DNA of 6,433 nucleotides from Bacteroidales bacterium (GTDB taxonomy: Bacteria > Bacteroidota > Bacteroidia > Bacteroidales > Bacteroidaceae): positions 1 to 6,433 of the forward strand of contig JAUNIV010000149.1 in assembly GCA_030523385.1 (NCBI GenBank). Reading direction: 5' to 3'. Position numbers and translations under genes: made by a program. The notes beneath the pieces are model-generated. The model was given only the letters and a program-made list of their open reading frames with translations. It was not told where the DNA came from and did no database searches. This document shows, piece after piece, positions 1-6,335 of the stretch (position 1 is the first letter of the stretch; each line of letters begins with the position of its first letter).

Positions 1-541
1 TCTCGCCCCCGACATTGAGTTCCACCGGCTTGCCGTCACGAACCTGCTGCTTCTGCTGCGTACCCAGCTCGATGTCGTGGATTTTCTCCATGTCTTTGAG
101 TTTCTGCTCCAGCTTGATGTCCGTCACCCTGCGGTGGATGACCGATTGTGTTTCAGGATCGAGTTGCAGGTATTGCCGGGTCTTTTCCCCGTTCACATCC
201 ACGGCTTTCTGTACCACCTCGCCCTTTCTCAACCTGTCCGCCTCCTGTCCGGTCAGGCGAAGGACTTTGTTCCGTGCGGTTTCCAGTTCTGCCCTCACCG
301 GATAAGCCATGAGCGCAGGATGCCCGTCCTTGTCGGCGGTCATCTGGAGTTTGAGGGGTAACGTGATCAAGTCACCGTTTCGGGCACTGATTGACACCTG
401 CATGAGGGGTGTCACCTCACCGGAAACCAGCTTCTCCTTTACCTCCTGCGGCAGGCTGTCGGCTTTCTCGCGGTCGATGCCCAATACTGCCAATTTCTCG
501 TAAGGCAGCCATTCTGTTTGATTTCTGTTGTTCATTTCCAT
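1..541 (-). CDS. DUF4099/DUF3945-type mobile-element protein, N-terminal part (C-terminus outside window)
   Basis: On the minus strand a frame stays open from an ATG at 541 (or the in-frame ATG at 535, two codons later) to the window edge: 180 codons with no stop. The N-terminus contains EWLPYEKLAVLGI, then a segment to about residue 90 rich in short hydrophobic strands (TPLMQVSI, LITLPLKLQM), as in DUF4099. Two copies of a DUF3945-like pattern follow: LTGQEADRLRKG (about 96-107) leading to YLQLDPETQSVI (124-135), then LGTQQKQQVRDGK (159-171), which starts a second copy cut by the edge. Such proteins are common on Bacteroidales conjugative elements, often near topoisomerase and mobilisation genes. 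Their biochemical role is unknown to me. Neither ATG has a Shine-Dalgarno site; the longer start is chosen by default. The gene is divergent from the hydrolase at 626 and has its own candidate promoter at 593-600. Family assignment is from recognised motifs, not a search. Confidence 0.8.
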   Translation of the reverse strand, partial: MEMNNRNQTEWLPYEKLAVLGIDREKADSLPQEVKEKLVSGEVTPLMQVSISARNGDLITLPLKLQMTADKDGHPALMAYPVRAELETARNKVLRLTGQEADRLRKGEVVQKAVDVNGEKTRQYLQLDPETQSVIHRRVTDIKLEQKLKDMEKIHDIELGTQQKQQVRDGKPVELNVGGE

Positions 542-560
542 TCGGGATTGTTGTTTGTGA

Positions 561-568
561 TAATTTTG
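561..568 (+). promoter_or_regulatory. Candidate Bacteroides-type -7 box for the glucosaminidase gene
   Basis: TAATTTTG matches the Bacteroides -7 consensus TAnnTTTG perfectly. It lies 57 bases before the ATG at 626, leaving a leader of roughly 50 nt. No good -33 TTTG is seen at the usual distance; the nearest are weak T-rich runs around 528-538. The box is one arm of a 9-bp inverted repeat (560-568 / 593-601) whose other arm is the -7 box of the divergent gene. Confidence 0.5.
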
Positions 569-592
569 CGGCAATGACCGCTTTGTCAGATA

Positions 593-600
593 CAAAATTA
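593..600 (-). promoter_or_regulatory. Candidate Bacteroides-type -7 box for the divergent DUF4099/DUF3945 gene
   Basis: Read on the minus strand this is TAATTTTG, again a perfect TAnnTTTG and identical to the plus-strand box at 561-568. It lies about 52 bases before the ATG at 541. The -33 region is only weakly T-rich. A small dyad, TTTGT (582-586) and ACAAA (592-596) separated by 5 bases, overlaps this box and could be an operator. Transcripts from the two boxes would start within about 10-15 bases of each other and run in opposite directions. Confidence 0.45.
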
Positions 601-625
601 TTCCTGCAGATACCCTTATACAGAA

Positions 626-1234
626 ATGCACAACACTATTCTGATGATATTCATGATGGTTCTCGGGACTGTCAGAGCTTCGGCACAGTTCTACACGATT
701 ACCAAAGAATCGGGAATCAAGCCGTCCCAAGTGAAGGAAACGGCTGTTCCTGCTGATAATAAGGGGGTGACGGTGGTTGGTACGGCAAAGGAAGTTGCAA
801 AAGATACGTTATCAACCTTATCAAAGAAACAGAACCACAATAGCCTAAAAGCCCGAAATAGTGACAATAGCGCATCCCTAAAAACGGAGAGCCGGAACAA
901 TTCTCTTCCTACGCTGACCATTCCAAACCTTTATGCGGAAATCCTACGGAACGGAATCCTATATCCGAAAGTGGTATTGGCGCAAGCCATCCTTGAAACC
1001 GGCTGGTTCCGTTCCTCGGTATGCCTTGACAAGCATAACCTGTTCGGGTTGACCAATCCACGGACGGGAAAGTATTACGAGTTTGAGCACTGGACGGAAA
1101 GTGTCCGGGCGTATTATACCAAGGTGCAGTACAAGTATAAGGGAGGGAACTATCTGCTGTGGCTAAGGGACATCAGGTATGCGGAAGACCCCGAATATAT
1201 ACGGTCTGTCATTCGTGTACTCAAACAACTATAA
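626..1234 (+). CDS. Exported glucosaminidase-family (GH73-like) peptidoglycan hydrolase
   Basis: This 202-residue protein begins with a hydrophobic signal-peptide-like stretch ending RASA-QF, with cleavage likely after residue 20. A polar, Ser/Asn/Lys-rich linker (about 25-95) follows, then a small glucosaminidase domain (about 98-202). In that domain AQAILETGW (119-127) carries the expected catalytic glutamate, E124. HNLFGL (137-142), the FEHWTESVRAYY block (153-164) and RYAEDPEY near the C-terminus are the other conserved GH73 blocks. The family cleaves the N-acetylglucosaminyl linkage in peptidoglycan glycan strands, here in the periplasm. On a conjugative element the likely job is local wall opening for the mating channel, which is an inference from context. 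The ATG at 626 is chosen because it places the signal peptide at the very N-terminus. It stands alone on the plus strand, divergent from the gene at 1-541, with no clear terminator before the AbiE operon. Bacteroidales element copies are often annotated simply as glucosaminidase-domain protein. Confidence 0.85.
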   Translation: MHNTILMIFMMVLGTVRASAQFYTITKESGIKPSQVKETAVPADNKGVTVVGTAKEVAKDTLSTLSKKQNHNSLKARNSDNSASLKTESRNNSLPTLTIPNLYAEILRNGILYPKVVLAQAILETGWFRSSVCLDKHNLFGLTNPRTGKYYEFEHWTESVRAYYTKVQYKYKGGNYLLWLRDIRYAEDPEYIRSVIRVLKQL

Positions 1235-1297
1235 GGTTAAAATCAGATTTCGCATAAGAAAATCGCACAAAATTACCGCAGTTAGAAATATTTGCAG

Positions 1298-1305
1298 TAA
1301 CTTTG
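1298..1305 (+). promoter_or_regulatory. Candidate promoter -7 box of the abiE operon, with operator-like repeats
   Basis: TAACTTTG is a perfect TAnnTTTG match, 25 bases before the ATG at 1330. No convincing -33 box is seen. Repeats overlap it: direct repeats GCAGTTA (1278-1284) and GCAGTAA (1294-1300), and an inverted AGTTA (1280-1284) / TAACT (1298-1302) pair that covers the box. AbiEi antitoxins are known to bind repeats in their own promoter and repress it, so these are candidate operator sequences; that is inference. The box covers the alternative TTG codon at 1303, arguing that translation starts later. Confidence 0.5.
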
Positions 1306-1329
1306 TGTTATGTTATTAATACAAGTCTC

Positions 1330-1887
1330 ATGCAAGATAAAGGAGCCATCATAAAAGCAAGGACCATGAAGCCGGCAGATTATCGTCGATTTCTAAATGA
1401 AATACATGTCAATGACAATTATGTAAAGATTAAAAATGGTCTTTATGCCTCATTTGACACGCTTGCCAACGACATGGTAGATATAGAAAAAATCATTCCT
1501 AATGGAATATTGTGTCTGTACTCAGCATGGCATTTCTATGGTATGACAACCCAAGTGCCCGATTCGTTCTACATAGCCATTGACCGGAACAGAAAAGTTA
1601 GACTCCCGTCCATGCCGGATATTACCCTTGTTTACCAAAGCGCGAATTTGCTAGAGCTAGGTATTGATATGGTAGATGTGGATGGTTTTACGATCCGTAT
1701 TTACGACCGCGAGCGGTGTGTCTGCGATGCCGTCAAATATCGGAATAAAATAGGCATTGATGTCATGTCGGAAATCTTGAATGCCTATCTGAAACATGAA
1801 GGACGTAATCTTGACAAACTTTATAAATATGCTGCCGCCTTGCGGGTTCAGACCATTTTGAAACGTTATTTTGAAATTACCCTATGA
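1330..1887 (+). CDS. abiEi: AbiEi-family antitoxin of a type IV toxin-antitoxin / abortive infection pair
   Basis: The protein is 185 residues from the ATG at 1330. The first 40 residues look like the winged helix-turn-helix of AbiEi antitoxins: GAIIKARTM, then a second helix, then a wing ending VKIKNGLYA. The rest resembles the AbiEi C-terminal domain, with LYSAWHFYGMTTQVPDSFYIAI and, later, IRIYDRERCVCDAVKYRNKIG, which matches the family block (YDRER/T..D..KYRN..G). AbiEi represses its own operon and blocks the toxicity of AbiEii; the two proteins are reported not to form a stable complex, hence type IV. A frame with a TTG start at 1303 would add nine residues, but that codon lies inside the predicted -7 box. 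The stop overlaps the toxin start by four bases (ATGA), which implies translational coupling. The reading frame is intact, unlike its partner. The gene looks visibly more A+T-rich than the transfer genes to its right. Confidence 0.85.
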   Translation: MQDKGAIIKARTMKPADYRRFLNEIHVNDNYVKIKNGLYASFDTLANDMVDIEKIIPNGILCLYSAWHFYGMTTQVPDSFYIAIDRNRKVRLPSMPDITLVYQSANLLELGIDMVDVDGFTIRIYDRERCVCDAVKYRNKIGIDVMSEILNAYLKHEGRNLDKLYKYAAALRVQTILKRYFEITL

Positions 1888-2755
1888 CTATTAAAAACAT
1901 TGCACATTCACGGAAAGCAAAACTATTGCTTCTCTCAGAAAGGAACAACAAGAAATACCAACAGATGCTTGTCAGGTATTTCAACGAACGTTTTTTAGCC
2001 CGGCTATCAAAAAGCGCCTATCGTAGCCGATTCATCCTTAAAGGCGGGTCTTTGCTGTTTGCTTATGAAGAGTTTACTCCGCGCCCGACTTTGGATATAG
2101 ATTTTATGGGAGATCGTATCAATAATGATGCGCAAGTCATTAAAGATGCGTTGTGGCTATTATAAATACGGAAGTTACGGAAGATGGAGTTATATTCCAT
2201 CCGGAAACCATCCAGTCGGAACCAATAACAGTAGAAAAGAAATATCCGGGGACGAGAATCACATTTGATGTTTCACTCGACAGCATCCGTAAGACACTTA
2301 CAATAGATGTCGGTTTTGGCGATGTCATTACACCGCATCCCATCGACATGGATTATCCGGTTATATTTGACGACTCGGATGAGATCAACCTTGTGGCATA
2401 TTCTCTTGAAACGTTGGTTGCCGAGAAATTCCAAACCATGATAGACAGGTCTGTTACAAATAGCAGGATGAAAGATTTTTTTGATTTGTACAGAATTTTG
2501 TCTGTTCATCAATTTGACACGGATATTCTCCAAGAAGCAATAAACGCCACATTTACCAATAGAAATACGGCTTACTCACCAAACCATTCTTTATTTGAAG
2601 ATGATTTCAAGCAAGACCGTGGTATGACGATGCAATGGAACAATTATCTCAAAAAGATGAAACTTCCGCAAGACAGGTCATTTGCAGAAGTGGTCGATTT
2701 CATTACCGGCAAGCTCAAACCTCATTGGGAAAAGTTGTCAACTAATGAAATTTGA
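1884..2755 (+). pseudogene. abiEii: AbiEii-family nucleotidyltransferase toxin, broken by a one-base frameshift
   Basis: Two overlapping frames together encode one AbiEii-like protein. The first (1884-2165, 93 residues) starts inside the abiEi stop. It holds the nucleotidyltransferase core: LKGGSLL (52-58) and the metal-binding acidic pair D71/D73 in RPTLDIDF. It then runs into TAA at 2163-2165. The second (from about 2144, with a possible GTG restart at 2153, to 2755) carries the rest: IDVGFGDVITPHP, SLETLVAEKF and SRMKDFFDLY, which are later AbiEii motifs. Adding one base in 2144-2162, for example a third T at 2151-2152, gives a continuous protein of about 290 residues, the usual family length. 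AbiEii uses nucleotides to inactivate a cellular target and arrest growth, giving phage resistance. The N-terminal piece alone lacks the C-terminal motifs, so the toxin is probably inactive here. A base-calling error at the short T run remains possible. It ends 45 bases from the convergent traX-like gene. Confidence 0.85.
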
Positions 2756-2800
2756 TAAAACCTTTTGAACGAATGTGCATCTGCCATCATAATCAAGGAA

Positions 2801-3490
2801 TTACGAAGAAAAATTAACCTGCAAGTAGATAAGGCATAAATGCACCGGATAGAAAGCATAAAATCCATACTTGGCCGTACTTCCTTGTATGAATCCCCTT
2901 GTCCCATCATATAGCGATAACACGATTGCCGCCATTATAGCCCCGGCTATGCCGTAGTATATCATCAATGGAAGCAAAAACAGCAACAAAAGTGGCCGAT
3001 GCTCTCGCATCATGTAGCATATCACTATCAGCGAGATTCCCCTCCATTCATAGTCTGTACCCAAACATGTAGCGAATATGGCAATCAAAGCCATCATGCA
3101 GAAGCAAACAAATTTCCTCTGATGGTACTTGTCAAAGATAGCCAGTGCTCCCATACCTAAAGCCAGCGTGAACATCACATTATGCGTTCCGTCAGCTCCA
3201 TTCAATAAAAACCACGGTACTTCACTGGCAACCGCAAAACCAAGCAGTGTCAGGAAGTAGCACAACCTGTTCCGGCTATGCGCAAAACCCTCCGCTATCA
3301 GGAAAGCGAACACCGGGAAAGCGACACGCCCGAAACAGCGCATCGCCTCATACAAAGCTGTTCCGTGTTCCAACAGGTAGTAAGCCGAATGGTCAGCCAG
3401 CATCGAAACAAGGGCAATGACCTTCAATGCGCTGCCACTTAATCCGGAAAATGAATACCCTGCTTTATTCGCAGAAGTCAGGCTGTCCAT
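2801..3490 (-). CDS. traX: TraX-like integral membrane protein
   Basis: The 229-residue protein is very hydrophobic, with about six to eight membrane segments. It shows the TraX-family pattern: SGSALKVIALVSMLADH near the N-terminus (18-34), FGRVAFPVFAFLIAEGF (53-69), NVMFTLALG (104-112), DYEWRGI (146-152) and a C-terminal YAFYPVHLCLIYL (211-223). In the F plasmid TraX acetylates the N-terminus of pilin in the inner membrane. In Bacteroidales the substrate is not known to me, so the name gives family, not proven function. It starts 12 bases after the coupling-protein stop on the same strand and is presumably the last gene of the transfer operon seen here. Its 3' end faces the AbiEii remnant. 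The ATG at 3490 is the only sensible start, because it just precedes the first conserved membrane segment. The membrane acyltransferase fold is shared with other families, so a different acetylation target is possible. Confidence 0.85.
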   Translation of the reverse strand: MDSLTSANKAGYSFSGLSGSALKVIALVSMLADHSAYYLLEHGTALYEAMRCFGRVAFPVFAFLIAEGFAHSRNRLCYFLTLLGFAVASEVPWFLLNGADGTHNVMFTLALGMGALAIFDKYHQRKFVCFCMMALIAIFATCLGTDYEWRGISLIVICYMMREHRPLLLLFLLPLMIYYGIAGAIMAAIVLSLYDGTRGFIQGSTAKYGFYAFYPVHLCLIYLQVNFSS

Positions 3491-3502
3491 TATCTTGCGT
3501 TT

Positions 3503-5812
3503 TTAAGACATTCCGAGCAACTCATTGACCATATCCTCCACCTCCTGATTGACCCTTTTGAAATTCCGGTTCAACATGATTTCCTTCTCCCGGTCATTCT
3601 TGAACTCATAGATTTTGGGCAGGGCTACATAGTGCTCTTCCTCCATTTTAATCTTTTTCATGTCGAAGTGGGTCTTGCAGAAATACTTCGTGGTCTTGAA
3701 CTCCTCCGACTGCTCGATGTCGAAGCTGTCCAGCATCTTGTCATCGGTAGCAGTAAAATCACGCGCCGCCTGACCTGCCAGCCACCCCGTAGCCATATCC
3801 GCTATTTTGGCAGCTGGAACAAGGTAGTCCATCTTCTCGGAGATTGTGGTAGATACCTTCTGGTCGTTGATGGAGATGGAGCGTGAAGTCTGTTTCGCCT
3901 TGCCGAACACGTCATTCTGTGCCCACTCCAACGTTTCCTTGTTACGAGCTGCACCCATGAAGATATTGCCACAGGTGGTGATAATCTTCTGCATGCCCAC
4001 CTTGCCATAGTCCGCTTCCAACTGGGGAAGCTCCTGAAAGCCCAACGTCACGGCAACCTTGTTGGAACGTGCCGTACCAATCAGCCGGTCTATCTTGTGG
4101 AAGTACAGAGTGGGTAGTTCGTCCACGATGATACTTACCGGGATATTCCCCTTGGAGTTCACTCTTGTAATCAACCGGTTCAATACCAGAGCGTTCAGCG
4201 AACCGATGACCTGTTCCTTTTCCGGGTCGTTGGCGATGACCAGATAACTCGGATGGTCTTTGTCGGAAATCTTCAGGTCGAAGTCGTCCCCGGTGAACAC
4301 CCAATAGGCTTCAGGGGAAACCAGCCGTGCCGCATTGACACGGAGCGTACCCACCATACCTTCCAACTGGTCATTCGCCTTGTTTTCAAAAGCACTCTTG
4401 AACGGAGCCATTAGCGAGGCAATCTTATCATCCTGCATCAGAATGTTGAACACCTGGTCATAAGACCTACCTAAGAAGGAAAGCACATGGGGCATATCGG
4501 AGAACTCACCCGTGATGGTGTCCGGCTCCACCTCGTTGCCCATCCCATCCTCATACCAGCAGCGTTCAATCCGTATCTTCTTCCCGGTTCTGTCCGTATA
4601 GCAAAAGCCGTTCAAGTCCACGAACATCCTATCCTCGTCCGTAGATACATCATTCCCTTTCTCATCCACGAAGTCCAGCACCACGTTCCCGTCCTTGTCT
4701 ATGGCGTTGAAGTCATCCCAGTTCCGAATGACAATCTCCAGTTTCTTTCCCTCCAGTGATATGTAGCGTTTCAACTTCTTCCCGTTCCTGAACCCGACCG
4801 GGTGGAAATTGACGAAGAAATAAATGATAGCTGCCAGGAAATTCTCCGCCGAGTTGGTGAAGAACGCTTCCGAACCGCCTTTCTTCTCGCCACCTCCCTT
4901 ATTCAAGGATGCCAGCAAGGTAGCGGCAGTTTCCGATGCCGCCGCCAAGTCGGGGATATACTTCCGTTGGATAGGATTGATGCGGTCTGAATACTCCACA
5001 TCCGTAAAGTTGATGGTACGGAAGCCACAATTGATGGGAAGTCTTCCGGCTTTTCGATTCTTACAGAACTGGTAGAACAGCGTCTTTGCCAACGTGGGGT
5101 ACTTAAAATCGTACACCATCATGGCAAAACCCTTAGCGGAATGCTGCCGGATGAAAGGATCTATGATACCGAAAGACTTGCCCGACCCCGGTGTACCGAG
5201 TACGATAGTACCACGGAACGGGTTGATGATGTTGATCCACCCCTTGTGCATCTTCCTTTTCCAATAGTATATCATCGGTATGTTCACCGAGTAGTCGTTA
5301 TTGGCAAGCACCTCCGACTGTTGGAAGGACTCGTTCTCGAAGTTGAAACGGTCTTCGCCCACCTTGTAGTTGTAATACTTGGCTATGGCATCCAATCCCT
5401 GATGCACCAGCATGGTGCCCACCACCGAACAGACAGCGTACAGAATCCTGTTCGCCGGGAATCCCATCCAGCTCATGCCAAACTCCATCCCGTGAAATAA
5501 GAAACAAAGTCCGACAAGGGTCAGTCCTGACAGTATTGGATAGACCACCATTGTCTTCACATTGAACTTCAAGGCTTTCTTCGCCTTTGTCCCTATACAG
5601 ACAATGCAGATACAGACCAGTTCCGCCACCTTGCAGCCGGAAACGGAATTGAACACCTTGAACCGTCCGAGCAGGTCAAGGACAAACTGTGTCACCCGGT
5701 TGTCCGCCGTAATCGGCAAATTCATCACGATTTCCAATATGAGGAAAATGTAAATGCAACTACGGAAGTAGTTATACATCTGCTGCTGTTCCCTTGTCTC
5801 TTCAAATGCCAT
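3503..5812 (-). CDS. mobC: Type IV coupling protein (VirD4/TraG/MobC family)
   Basis: This 769-residue protein is an inner-membrane DNA-translocating ATPase that links the relaxase-DNA complex to the conjugation channel. The N-terminal 140 residues hold about four membrane segments (near 13-33, 61-74, 86-107 and 120-140). A cytoplasmic ATPase follows: Walker A GTPGSGKS at 206-213, the KGFAMMVYDFKYP block at 228-239, Walker B-type SIIVDELPTLY at 560-570 (D564, E565), then TARSNKVAVTLGFQELPQL at 580-598. EAFFTNSAENFLAAIIYFF (315-333) and DQLEGMVGTLRVNAARL (481-497) are typical of the Bacteroidales MobC branch. Four N-terminal segments rather than two, and the length, also fit that branch. Residues about 341-436 form a hydrophilic, turn-rich stretch within the ATPase region. 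The start ATG at 5812 is preceded by a 49-base gap with 11-bp-spaced repeats. The gene lies between a small OMP and the TraX-like gene on the same strand. The choice of symbol (mobC versus traG) is naming convention; the function as coupling protein is secure. Confidence 0.92.
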   Translation of the reverse strand: MAFEETREQQQMYNYFRSCIYIFLILEIVMNLPITADNRVTQFVLDLLGRFKVFNSVSGCKVAELVCICIVCIGTKAKKALKFNVKTMVVYPILSGLTLVGLCFLFHGMEFGMSWMGFPANRILYAVCSVVGTMLVHQGLDAIAKYYNYKVGEDRFNFENESFQQSEVLANNDYSVNIPMIYYWKRKMHKGWINIINPFRGTIVLGTPGSGKSFGIIDPFIRQHSAKGFAMMVYDFKYPTLAKTLFYQFCKNRKAGRLPINCGFRTINFTDVEYSDRINPIQRKYIPDLAAASETAATLLASLNKGGGEKKGGSEAFFTNSAENFLAAIIYFFVNFHPVGFRNGKKLKRYISLEGKKLEIVIRNWDDFNAIDKDGNVVLDFVDEKGNDVSTDEDRMFVDLNGFCYTDRTGKKIRIERCWYEDGMGNEVEPDTITGEFSDMPHVLSFLGRSYDQVFNILMQDDKIASLMAPFKSAFENKANDQLEGMVGTLRVNAARLVSPEAYWVFTGDDFDLKISDKDHPSYLVIANDPEKEQVIGSLNALVLNRLITRVNSKGNIPVSIIVDELPTLYFHKIDRLIGTARSNKVAVTLGFQELPQLEADYGKVGMQKIITTCGNIFMGAARNKETLEWAQNDVFGKAKQTSRSISINDQKVSTTISEKMDYLVPAAKIADMATGWLAGQAARDFTATDDKMLDSFDIEQSEEFKTTKYFCKTHFDMKKIKMEEEHYVALPKIYEFKNDREKEIMLNRNFKRVNQEVEDMVNELLGMS

Positions 5813-5824
5813 ACGCTACTTTTT

Positions 5825-5857
5825 ATCGTTTAAACTCCGTTTGAATACTGTTTGAAT
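5825..5857. repeat. Three 11-bp-phased repeat units upstream of the coupling-protein gene
   Basis: On the plus strand the units are ATCGTTTAAAC (5825-5835), TCCGTTTGAAT (5836-5846) and ACTGTTTGAAT (5847-5857). The core GTTTGAAT occurs twice and GTTTAAAC once, at exact 11-base spacing. A weaker fourth unit (5858-5868) overlaps the stop of the upstream gene. The block fills most of the 49-base gap before the coupling-protein ATG (5812, minus strand). One-helical-turn spacing suggests a protein-binding array or a leader element; nothing more can be claimed. No TAnnTTTG box is present in the gap. Confidence 0.5.
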
Positions 5858-5861
5858 GCCC

Positions 5862-6335
5862 TTAGAATGGAATCTTCACACCTATCAGCAACCCGTTTCG
5901 GAAAGTGTCGCCATGAATGAAGTTCACGTTGTTCTTCTGGATAAGGGCGAACTCCCAACCGTTCCGGAACACATAGTTGTATTCAAAGCCTGCCTCCATT
6001 CCAAGAAAGAACTTCCGCCGTACAGCCCCGAACTGGGGACCGAAACGGAAACGTAGCATCCCGTTCTTGTAGCGGACAAGGCGGTGTTTGTACACCAATC
6101 CGCCATCCCAATAATAGCCTTTCCAGAAACGGTCGCTCACCGGTGTCTGCCAATGGTCACCAATCTCACCGAATACCTCCACGGCGTTTCCGTAAGAAAG
6201 CGGATGCTCGTAACCCAGCGTGGCGTTTAACGTGGAGGGGAACAGGAAACCGGCGTTCATCGTCAGCTTGCCGTCCTGTGCGGATGCGCCTATCGAAGCA
6301 AACGCACACAATAGGATAAACAAAAACTTCTTCAT
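5862..6335 (-). CDS. Small outer-membrane beta-barrel-like protein of the transfer operon
   Basis: The 157-residue protein opens with a clear signal peptide (MKKFLFILLCAFASIGASA, cleavage likely before Q20). The mature part is a series of short alternating strands with many aromatic residues and glycines: LNATLGYEHPL, AVEVFGEIGD, YYWDGGLVYKHRL, LRFRFGPQFGAV, FFLGMEAGFEYNYVF, WEFALIQKNNV, LLIGVKIPF. It ends in Phe, as do many outer-membrane barrels. About eight strands would fit. I do not recognise a named family with certainty. It is in the size range of the TraO-type OMPs of Bacteroidales elements but lacks the TraO motifs I know, so no symbol is given. Its start overlaps the stop of the upstream gene by four bases (ATGA) and it precedes the coupling-protein gene by 49 bases, so it is very likely co-transcribed with transfer genes. 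A role in the outer-membrane side of the mating apparatus is inference. Confidence 0.7.
   Translation of the reverse strand: MKKFLFILLCAFASIGASAQDGKLTMNAGFLFPSTLNATLGYEHPLSYGNAVEVFGEIGDHWQTPVSDRFWKGYYWDGGLVYKHRLVRYKNGMLRFRFGPQFGAVRRKFFLGMEAGFEYNYVFRNGWEFALIQKNNVNFIHGDTFRNGLLIGVKIPF

Noticed and set aside
15..503. Plus-strand frames in the first 500 bases
   Set aside because: They are antisense to the minus-strand DUF4099/DUF3945-type frame and are Cys/Ser/Phe/Arg-rich with no family features.
409..756. 115-residue plus-strand frame across the divergent promoter region
   Set aside because: It overlaps the minus-strand gene, the promoters and the signal peptide region of the glucosaminidase in another frame, and its product has no recognisable features.
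1235..1297. Terminator after the glucosaminidase gene
   Set aside because: GATTT / AAATC around 1245-1265 could pair only weakly and is not followed by a T run.
1303..1329. TTG start at 1303 for the AbiEi antitoxin
   Set aside because: The TTG is part of the perfect -7 box TAACTTTG, so it would not be in the mRNA; the ATG at 1330 retains the full winged-helix domain.
2141..2165. Programmed -1 frameshift joining the two AbiEii frames
   Set aside because: The direction (-1) would fit, but the only allowed window (after the -1-frame TAA at 2141-2143 and before the 0-frame TAA at 2163-2165) holds no X XXY YYZ slippery heptamer, and I saw no clear downstream stem. A one-base deletion is simpler.
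2153..2755. Independent gene starting at GTG 2153
   Set aside because: It begins in the middle of the AbiEii fold, lacks the GGS...DxD catalytic core and continues the family sequence of the preceding frame, so it is the second half of a broken gene.
2756..2800. Bidirectional terminator between abiEii and traX
   Set aside because: Only a tiny AAAA-CC-TTTT dyad (2757-2766) is present; there is no GC-rich stem with a T run on either strand.
4487..5500. Antisense frames of 90 and 119 residues opposite the coupling protein gene
   Set aside because: They mirror codon bias of the real gene, have no plausible domains and no promoter or leader, and cover well-conserved ATPase coding sequence.
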